A stretch of 64,000 nt of DNA from Chitinophagales bacterium (GTDB lineage Bacteria > Bacteroidota > Bacteroidia > Chitinophagales > JADIYW01), in NCBI GenBank assembly GCA_020636535.1, contig JACJXT010000012.1, positions 372,001-436,000 of the forward strand, written 5' to 3'. How positions within the stretch are numbered: position 1 is the stretch's first letter; each line of letters opens with the position of its first letter. Both the position numbers and the translations under genes were made by a program. Positions 58,335-64,000 of the stretch are shown here, piece after piece. Below the pieces are notes generated by a model. The model was not told the DNA's origin, ran no database searches, and saw only the letters and a list, made by a program, of their open reading frames with translations.

Positions 58335-59255
58335 ATGAACTGGAAATCTAAATTGGTTTTATCGCTTGAAAGAATAAATGGAACACTCAATGCCAATAAA
58401 AAAACACCTATATTATTAAACCGAATGCGTGCTAATATTGTTGGAAAAATGGGTAGTCTTTTGTTTGATAAAAAACTACCTATTAAAAAAGTAGAAGACT
58501 TTAAAGTTGAAGATATTCCTATAAGATATTATTGTGATGTAGATGGTAAGAATTTAAAAACCATACTCTATTTTCATGGTGGAGGTTTTAGTTTATATGG
58601 TTTAGATTCGCACGATTGTGTTTGCAGACGCTTGGCAAAAATGAACAACTGTAATGTATTTTCGGTAGATTATAGATTAGCACCAGAACATGTTTTTCCT
58701 GCAGCACATAATGATGCTAAAACGATAGTGAATTGGGCTTTTAAGAATATTGAAAAATATAATGGCAACAAAAATAAAATTATAGTTGCTGGCGATAGTG
58801 CAGGTGGAAATTTAGCTGCCTGCTTGGCACACTATTGCAAAAAAGAAAAACTACCATTAATGGCTCAAATATTGGTTTATCCTTGGGTAGATGGCACCTC
58901 TTCTTTTCCTTCGATAAATCAATTAGCAACTGGATACTTTTTAACTAAAGCTGGTATTTTATATTTTAGAGATACTTATTTGTCAAACAAATTAGATTAT
59001 ACCAATGTTGAGTTTTCTCCTTATTATGAGAAAGATTTCTCCAATTTAGCACCTGTTTTTGTGTTAACAGCAGCCTTTGATCCTTTAAAAGATGAAGGAT
59101 TTGCCTACTACGAAAAATTAAAAGCAGCTAACAATAATGCACAGTATAAAGAATATAAAGAAGTATTCCATAGTTTTTTTAATATTCCTTATATTGATGA
59201 AAATGCAATGCAAGCATATACCGATATTCAATTGTTTTTAAATCAATTTGAGTAA
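58335..59255 (+). CDS. alpha/beta hydrolase of the hormone-sensitive lipase family
   Basis: 306 residues from the ATG at 58335. It has the oxyanion motif HGGG (81-84), the nucleophile motif GDSAGG with S155, an acidic residue D249 in AAFDPLKDEG, and H279 in VFHSFFN: a complete triad of HSL-type esterases. No signal peptide, so probably a cytoplasmic carboxylesterase acting on short acyl esters; the substrate is unknown. A longer frame from 58158 overlaps the divergent methyltransferase gene and is rejected. Confidence 0.88.
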   Translation: MNWKSKLVLSLERINGTLNANKKTPILLNRMRANIVGKMGSLLFDKKLPIKKVEDFKVEDIPIRYYCDVDGKNLKTILYFHGGGFSLYGLDSHDCVCRRLAKMNNCNVFSVDYRLAPEHVFPAAHNDAKTIVNWAFKNIEKYNGNKNKIIVAGDSAGGNLAACLAHYCKKEKLPLMAQILVYPWVDGTSSFPSINQLATGYFLTKAGILYFRDTYLSNKLDYTNVEFSPYYEKDFSNLAPVFVLTAAFDPLKDEGFAYYEKLKAANNNAQYKEYKEVFHSFFNIPYIDENAMQAYTDIQLFLNQFE

Positions 59256-59300
59256 ACGATAGATTAACTAAAAAACAAGTATTTTTTTAATATTTTAAAA

Positions 59301-60140
59301 TTAATAATCGCCTAAGGTTTCTGTAAGCTGACTTAAAGCACTGGCTAATTGTTCATCGTTTGGTGCTACACCATGCCATTTGTGTGAACCCATCATAAAA
59401 TCTACTGGATAACCCATTTGTGTTTTCATTAAAATAGCTATTGGTTTACCTTGCTTGGTTTTTAATTTGGCTTCTGTAAGTGTAAATACAACATCTTCCA
59501 TTTTATTACCATTCATTTGTAGTACTTCCCACCCAAATGCTTTAAATTTTGCTGGTAAATCTTGTAGTGTACATACTTCATCTACACTTCCATCAATTTG
59601 AGCATTATTCCAATCAATGGTTACAATTAAATTATCTACTTTATTATGATGAGCAAACATTAATGCTTCCCAAATTTGTCCTTCTTGCAATTCGCCATCA
59701 CCAGTTAAACAGTACACCAATTTATCATCTTGATTCATTTTTTTAGCTAGTGCTGCACCAATAGCAACAGAAACACCTTGTCCTAATGAACCACTTGCAA
59801 TTCTAATACCTGGTAATCCTTCGTGTGTTGTAGGATGACCTTGTAAACGAGAATTAAGCTGACGAAATGTTGCCAATTCTTTTACATCAAAATAACCTCT
59901 ACGAGCCAATGTGCTATAAAAGACTGGAGAAATATGTCCGTTAGATAAAAAAAATAAGTCTTCGTTAGTGCCATTCATATTGAAATTGGTATCGATATCC
60001 ATAATTTCAAAATAAAGAGCAGTAAAGAAATCAGCACAACCAAGCGAGCCACCTGGATGTCCGCTTTGACATTGATGTACCATGCGTACAATATCTCTTC
60101 TTATTTGTGATGCAGTTTGATTAAGTTCGGCTATTTGCAT
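59301..60140 (-). CDS. transketolase, N-terminal (thiamine diphosphate-binding) subunit
   Basis: Carries the diphosphate-binding half of transketolase: GHPGGSLG, FLSNGHISPVFYS, HPTTHEGLPGIRIASGSLGQ, the thiamine motif GDGELQEGQIWEA to DWNNAQIDG, and a C-terminal HKWHGVAP. About 280 residues is exactly the first half of a full transketolase; many Bacteroidetes encode the two halves separately. The C-terminal half is not adjacent here: on one side is a convergent hydrolase gene, on the other carB. The ATG at 60140 is preferred to a TTG at 60161 because the latter overlaps the promoter. Confidence 0.9.
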   Translation of the reverse strand: MQIAELNQTASQIRRDIVRMVHQCQSGHPGGSLGCADFFTALYFEIMDIDTNFNMNGTNEDLFFLSNGHISPVFYSTLARRGYFDVKELATFRQLNSRLQGHPTTHEGLPGIRIASGSLGQGVSVAIGAALAKKMNQDDKLVYCLTGDGELQEGQIWEALMFAHHNKVDNLIVTIDWNNAQIDGSVDEVCTLQDLPAKFKAFGWEVLQMNGNKMEDVVFTLTEAKLKTKQGKPIAILMKTQMGYPVDFMMGSHKWHGVAPNDEQLASALSQLTETLGDY

Positions 60141-60158
60141 ATTTGATGTATAAAAATC

Positions 60159-60166
60159 CAAAGATA
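60159..60166 (-). promoter_or_regulatory. promoter -7 element for transketolase N-subunit (TATCTTTG)
   Basis: Exact TAnnTTTG on the minus strand, with TTG eighteen bases upstream in the -33 position. The ATG at 60140 follows 18 bases after. This is the best promoter match in the window and decides the start. Confidence 0.55.
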
Positions 60167-60214
60167 AGATTTAAAATTTATATACAATTTAAGTTGCAAT
60201 TAAGAAAAAAACAC

Positions 60215-63031
60215 TTACCTACTTAAAAACATCGATTTGTCTTTGTATAGTTTTCTAAAGTATGGATCAAATAAATCGTCTATAAAATAAATGGCTTCGC
60301 CTGTAGATTTCATTTCTGGCCCAAGTGTTTTATTAACATTCGGAAATTTATCGAAAGAAAAAACAGGTTCTTTTATAGCATAACCGTTTAATTGTTCTTT
60401 AAAGCTAAAATCTTTTAATTTGTGTGTGCCTAACATCACTTTGGTTGCCATATTCAAATAAGGAATTTTATATGCTTTGCAAATAAATGGCGTAGTTCTT
60501 GATGCTCTTGGATTAGCTTCAATCACATATACTTTATCATCCTTAATAGCAAATTGAATATTAATGAGTCCACGAATTTCTAATGCTTTACACAGTTTTT
60601 CGGTATAGCGTTTCATGGTTTCAATAATTAGCGGACCTAAACTATATGGTGGAAGTACTGAATTACTATCGCCACTATGAATTCCTGCTGGTTCAATGTG
60701 TTCCATTACGCCCATAATTTGTACGGTTTCGCCATCGTAAATAGCATCAATTTCTGCTTCTTTGGCTCTATCTAAAAAATGGTCAATTAAAATAGTATTT
60801 CCTGGAACATGTTTTAAAATATCTAAAACGCCTCTTTCACATTCTTCATCGTTGATGACAATACGCATTTTTTGTCCACCTAAAACATAACTTGGACGAA
60901 TTAATACTGGATAACCAACTTGATTGGCTACTATTAAAGCTTCTTCTGCCGAAGTTGCTGTTCCATAGTCTGGATATGGAATGTTTAACTCTTTTAATAA
61001 ATCAGAAAAGCGACCTCTATCTTCTGCTAAGTCTAAGCTATCGTATGATGTACCTATGATTTTAATGCCTCTTTCATTTAGTTTCTCTGCTAACTTCAAA
61101 GCCGTTTGTCCACCTAATTGTACAATAACGCCTTCTGGTTGTTCTAACTCAATAATTTCTATCAAATGTTCCCAAAATACAGGTTCAAAATACAGTTTAT
61201 CAGCAATATCAAAATCGGTAGAAACAGTTTCTGGATTGCAGTTAATCATAATGGCTTCGTAACCAACTTCTTTTATCGCCAAAAGTCCGTGCACACAACA
61301 ATAGTCGAACTCAATACCTTGACCAATTCTATTTGGTCCAGCACCTAATACAATAATTTTCTTTTTGTTAGAAGGAATAGATTCGTTTTCTTCATCGAAA
61401 GCAGAATAAAAATAAGGTGTTTGTGCTTCAAACTCAGCAGCACAAGTATCTACCATTTTGTAGACTCTATTAATGCCAAATTCTTTTCTTTTTTGATAAA
61501 CCAAATCTTCGTCAATTCGTCCTAATAAAAAAGCCAACTGAGCATCAGCATATCCTAGTTTTTTTGCTTTTTGTAGTAATGATTTATCAATAGTTTGAAT
61601 AGAAGATTGCTGAATTTCTTTTTCTAACTTCACTAAGTTTTCAATCTGATTTAAAAACCAAATGTCAATACCTGTTAATTTTTGAATGGTATTAATAGGA
61701 ACACCTAAACTAACAGCATCTTTAATTTTAAAAATTCTGTCCCAGCTTGGATGTTCTAAACTATCTAATACATCTTGAATTTTATACCAACCTTTACCAT
61801 CAGCACCTAATCCAATTTTATTATTTTCTAAAGATTGACATGCTTTTTGTAGTGCTTCGGCAAAATTTCTACCAATGCCCATTACTTCACCAACCGATTT
61901 CATTTGTAAGCCAAGCGTATCATCACAACCATAAAATTTATCGAAATTCCATCGTGGTATTTTTACGATGACATAGTCTAAAGCAGGTTCAAACAAGGCA
62001 GAAGTTGTTTGCGTAATCTGATTTTTTAATTCATCTAAAGTATAGCCAATTGCCAACTTAGCAGCAATTTTTGCAATAGGATATCCTGTAGCTTTTGAAG
62101 CCAATGCAGAAGAACGAGAAACTCTTGGATTAATTTCAATGACTATAATTTCTTCTGTTTTTGGATTAACAGAAAACTGCACATTGCAACCACCAGCAAA
62201 ATTGCCTAAGCTACGCATCATTTTTATAGCTTGGTTACGCATTTCTTGAAAAACAGGATCTGGTAAAGTCATTGCTGGTGCAACAGTAATAGAATCTCCA
62301 GTATGCACACCCATTGGATCTAAGTTTTCTACTGTACAAATAATAACAACATTGTCATTTTTATCTCGTAGTAATTCTAACTCAAACTCTTTCCAACCTA
62401 AAACAGCTTTTTCTACTAATACTTCATGTACTGGCGATTTTTCTAAGCCATGAGCCAATGCTTCTTCAAAATCTTCTTTTTTATGAACAAAACCTCCACC
62501 AGAACCACCAAGCGTATAAGAAGGTCGAATAACTAAAGGGAAACCAATTTTTTGAGCTGCTTCTTTTCCTTCTAACATAGAATTAGCAATAAAAGAAGGA
62601 GCCACTGACAATCCTAATTCAATACAAAATTTTCTAAATAGTTCTCGGTCTTCAGTTGTTTCAATTACTTCTAAATCAACACCAATAACACGAACGCCAT
62701 ATTTCTCCCACAAACCAATTTCACTAGCTTCCTTACAAAGATTCAAAGCTGTTTGTCCACCCATAGTTGGCAAAACACAATCAATTTGTCTTTCGTCTAA
62801 AATTTCTTTTAGCGATTCAATAGTTAATGGTTTTAAATAAATATGGTCTGCAGTAACTTCATCGGTCATAATTGTAGCAGGATTGGAGTTAATGAGTGTA
62901 ACTTCAATGCCTTCTTCTCTTAAAGAACGCGATGCTTGAGATCCAGAATAATCAAACTCACAAGCTTGACCAATTACGATTGGACCACTACCTATAATTA
63001 AAACGGATTTGATGGAATTGTCTTTCGGCAT
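60215..63031 (-). CDS. carB: carbamoyl-phosphate synthase large subunit, short form
   Basis: Makes carbamoyl phosphate from bicarbonate, ammonia (from CarA) and two ATP for arginine and pyrimidine synthesis. Both ATP-grasp halves are visible: IGSGPIVIGQACEFDYSG and RPSYTLGGSGGGFVH in the first, GAGPNRIGQGIEFDYCCVHG and RPSYVLGGQKMRI in the second. From the ATG at 63031 it has 938 residues against about 1,070 in E. coli. The end, FDPYFRKLYKDKSMFLSR, comes just after the second synthetase domain, so the C-terminal MGS-like allosteric domain is missing. CarA is not in the window. Confidence 0.94.
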   Translation of the reverse strand: MPKDNSIKSVLIIGSGPIVIGQACEFDYSGSQASRSLREEGIEVTLINSNPATIMTDEVTADHIYLKPLTIESLKEILDERQIDCVLPTMGGQTALNLCKEASEIGLWEKYGVRVIGVDLEVIETTEDRELFRKFCIELGLSVAPSFIANSMLEGKEAAQKIGFPLVIRPSYTLGGSGGGFVHKKEDFEEALAHGLEKSPVHEVLVEKAVLGWKEFELELLRDKNDNVVIICTVENLDPMGVHTGDSITVAPAMTLPDPVFQEMRNQAIKMMRSLGNFAGGCNVQFSVNPKTEEIIVIEINPRVSRSSALASKATGYPIAKIAAKLAIGYTLDELKNQITQTTSALFEPALDYVIVKIPRWNFDKFYGCDDTLGLQMKSVGEVMGIGRNFAEALQKACQSLENNKIGLGADGKGWYKIQDVLDSLEHPSWDRIFKIKDAVSLGVPINTIQKLTGIDIWFLNQIENLVKLEKEIQQSSIQTIDKSLLQKAKKLGYADAQLAFLLGRIDEDLVYQKRKEFGINRVYKMVDTCAAEFEAQTPYFYSAFDEENESIPSNKKKIIVLGAGPNRIGQGIEFDYCCVHGLLAIKEVGYEAIMINCNPETVSTDFDIADKLYFEPVFWEHLIEIIELEQPEGVIVQLGGQTALKLAEKLNERGIKIIGTSYDSLDLAEDRGRFSDLLKELNIPYPDYGTATSAEEALIVANQVGYPVLIRPSYVLGGQKMRIVINDEECERGVLDILKHVPGNTILIDHFLDRAKEAEIDAIYDGETVQIMGVMEHIEPAGIHSGDSNSVLPPYSLGPLIIETMKRYTEKLCKALEIRGLINIQFAIKDDKVYVIEANPRASRTTPFICKAYKIPYLNMATKVMLGTHKLKDFSFKEQLNGYAIKEPVFSFDKFPNVNKTLGPEMKSTGEAIYFIDDLFDPYFRKLYKDKSMFLSR

Positions 63032-63046
63032 TTTACAGCGATTTTT

Positions 63047-63054
63047 CAAAGATA
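63047..63054 (-). promoter_or_regulatory. candidate carB -7 element (TATCTTTG)
   Basis: Exact TAnnTTTG on the minus strand, 15 bases before the carB ATG. It implies a leader of only about ten bases. There is no clean -33 TTG. Confidence 0.4.
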
Positions 63055-63116
63055 AAAAACAAATGACAAGTATCTTGTAAAAAAGCGAATTAATAATTGG
63101 TTAAGCATAGAAATTA

Positions 63117-63124
63117 TATCTTTG
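63117..63124 (+). promoter_or_regulatory. candidate -7 element for the secreted protein gene (TATCTTTG)
   Basis: Exact TAnnTTTG with TTG at 63097-63099, seventeen bases upstream. The GTG start follows four bases after the element, so the mRNA would be essentially leaderless. Confidence 0.45.
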
Positions 63125-63128
63125 GTGT

Positions 63129-64000
63129 GTGATTAAAAAGCTATTATTTCTGTTTTTTTCTTTATTTGTTTGTTGTCTCAACAATATAAAGGCAGAACAT
63201 TTAACTGGAGGCAATTTAACCTATGAATATTTAGGTGGAAATAGTTATAAAGTTCGGTTAAACATAAACAGAGATGGTTATAATGTAAATAATACTGAAC
63301 TAGATAATAGCTCAGTTATAACTATATTTAATTTAGATTACTCAAACTATAATATTTATACAACAGAAACATTGCCATTAATTAGCAAACAGGATATAAG
63401 CCAGTCTGGAGTTAGTAATCCTTGTATTATAAATCCACCAAGTGTTTATATAGAAAAAGGATATTATGAAGGAAATGTTTCATTGCCACCAAACAACAGA
63501 GGTTATCAAATAGTATATCAAAGATGCTGTAGAAATGCTGGCGTTATCAACTTATACAATAGTAACGATCAAGGATCGACTTATGATGTTTTTATTCCTG
63601 GAGGAATTAATAGACAAAATTCTTCTCCATATTTTAATGATTTTCCACCAGCATTTTTATGTATTGGTTCTAAGTTTTACTATGATTTTTCTGCTACAGA
63701 TACTGATGGAGATGTATTGATATATAGTTTATGTGCACCTCAACAAGGAGGAAGTGCTACAAATCCAGCACCAGCAGTTGCTTCTAAACCTCCATATTAT
63801 GCTGTCGATTATAAAAATAATTATGATGAGTTGCATCCATTAGGAATGAACGCCAGTATTTCTATAAATCCGAATACAGGTATTTTATATGCAGTGCCAA
63901 GTACACAAGGTTTATTTACTGTTGGTATTTGTGTTGAAGAATATAGAAATGGTATTTTTCTAAACAGAGTAGTGCAAGATATTCAACTAAATGTTTCAGA
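63129..64000 (+). CDS. secreted protein of T9SS cargo type, N-terminal part (cut by window edge)
   Basis: The frame from a GTG at 63129 stays open to the window end (about 290 codons). It starts with a signal peptide (VIKKLLFLFFSLFVC to NIKA), then a family often found at the N-terminus of gliding-motility-type cargo proteins: HLTGGNLTYEYLGGNSYKV, GYQIVYQRCCRNAG, DVFIPG, NSSPYFNDFPPAFLC, SATDTDGDVLIYSLCAP, INPNTGILYAVPSTQGLFTV and CVEEYRNG. The C-terminus with the expected T9SS signal is outside the window. No in-frame ATG lies nearby, so the GTG is the likely start. Confidence 0.8.
   Translation, partial: MIKKLLFLFFSLFVCCLNNIKAEHLTGGNLTYEYLGGNSYKVRLNINRDGYNVNNTELDNSSVITIFNLDYSNYNIYTTETLPLISKQDISQSGVSNPCIINPPSVYIEKGYYEGNVSLPPNNRGYQIVYQRCCRNAGVINLYNSNDQGSTYDVFIPGGINRQNSSPYFNDFPPAFLCIGSKFYYDFSATDTDGDVLIYSLCAPQQGGSATNPAPAVASKPPYYAVDYKNNYDELHPLGMNASISINPNTGILYAVPSTQGLFTVGICVEEYRNGIFLNRVVQDIQLNVS

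Noticed and set aside
1..64000. tRNA or rRNA genes
   Set aside because: I saw no cloverleaf-like GC-rich segments or conserved rRNA sequence in the spacers; a dedicated scan was not possible.

Overview
The window looks like a chromosome segment of an AT-rich member of the Bacteroidetes. The evidence is a type IX secretion system (T9SS) cargo cluster (giant adhesin, PorP/SprF-like and PorE-like proteins), a split transketolase, a short CarB without its C-terminal regulatory domain, DUF3109 and WG-repeat proteins, and TAnnTTTG-type -7 promoter elements with no clear Shine-Dalgarno sequences. I cannot name the genus.

Layout. Positions 1-6.1 kb are ordinary genes: the 5' end of ilvE (minus), a minus-strand run of phosphoglucose/phosphomannose isomerase, lipB, a small unknown protein and an RluA-family pseudouridine synthase, then plus-strand yraN-like, POT peptide transporter and small membrane protein genes. 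At 6.4-9.2 kb there is a lipoprotein gene and a 1.17 kb tandem direct duplication that carries the lipoprotein 3' end, a decayed IS630-type transposase, a terminator hairpin and an OmpA C-terminal domain.

Positions 8.7-50.1 kb are the centrepiece, a minus-strand cluster: a giant secreted protein gene (about 50,069 down to 12,343; about 12.5 thousand residues if restored to one frame), then a PorP/SprF-like outer-membrane protein, then a PorE-like TPR/beta-propeller/OmpA protein. The giant protein starts with a signal peptide, passes through several families of tandem repeats (about 160, 168, 51, 185 and 188 residues) and ends with a type B T9SS C-terminal domain that must be read in a second frame. 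The first 25.5 kb is one uninterrupted frame. The 555-bp repeat array and the porP- and porE-like genes contain many indels and scrambled joins, while the unique genes are almost all intact. I read this as imperfect assembly or polishing of repeats, though true decay is possible. By analogy with SprB and SprF, the giant protein would be a cell-surface adhesin exported by T9SS, the PorP/SprF-like protein its outer-membrane partner, and the PorE-like protein a peptidoglycan anchor.

Positions 50.2-64 kb return to housekeeping genes: nadB, an 800-base repeat-rich spacer with a MITE-like element, deoC, a WG-repeat secreted protein, a small membrane protein, deoD, a DUF3109 protein, an RsmI-like methyltransferase, an alpha/beta hydrolase, the N-terminal half of transketolase, and carB. 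The last gene, cut by the window edge, starts another large secreted protein of a family typical of T9SS cargo.
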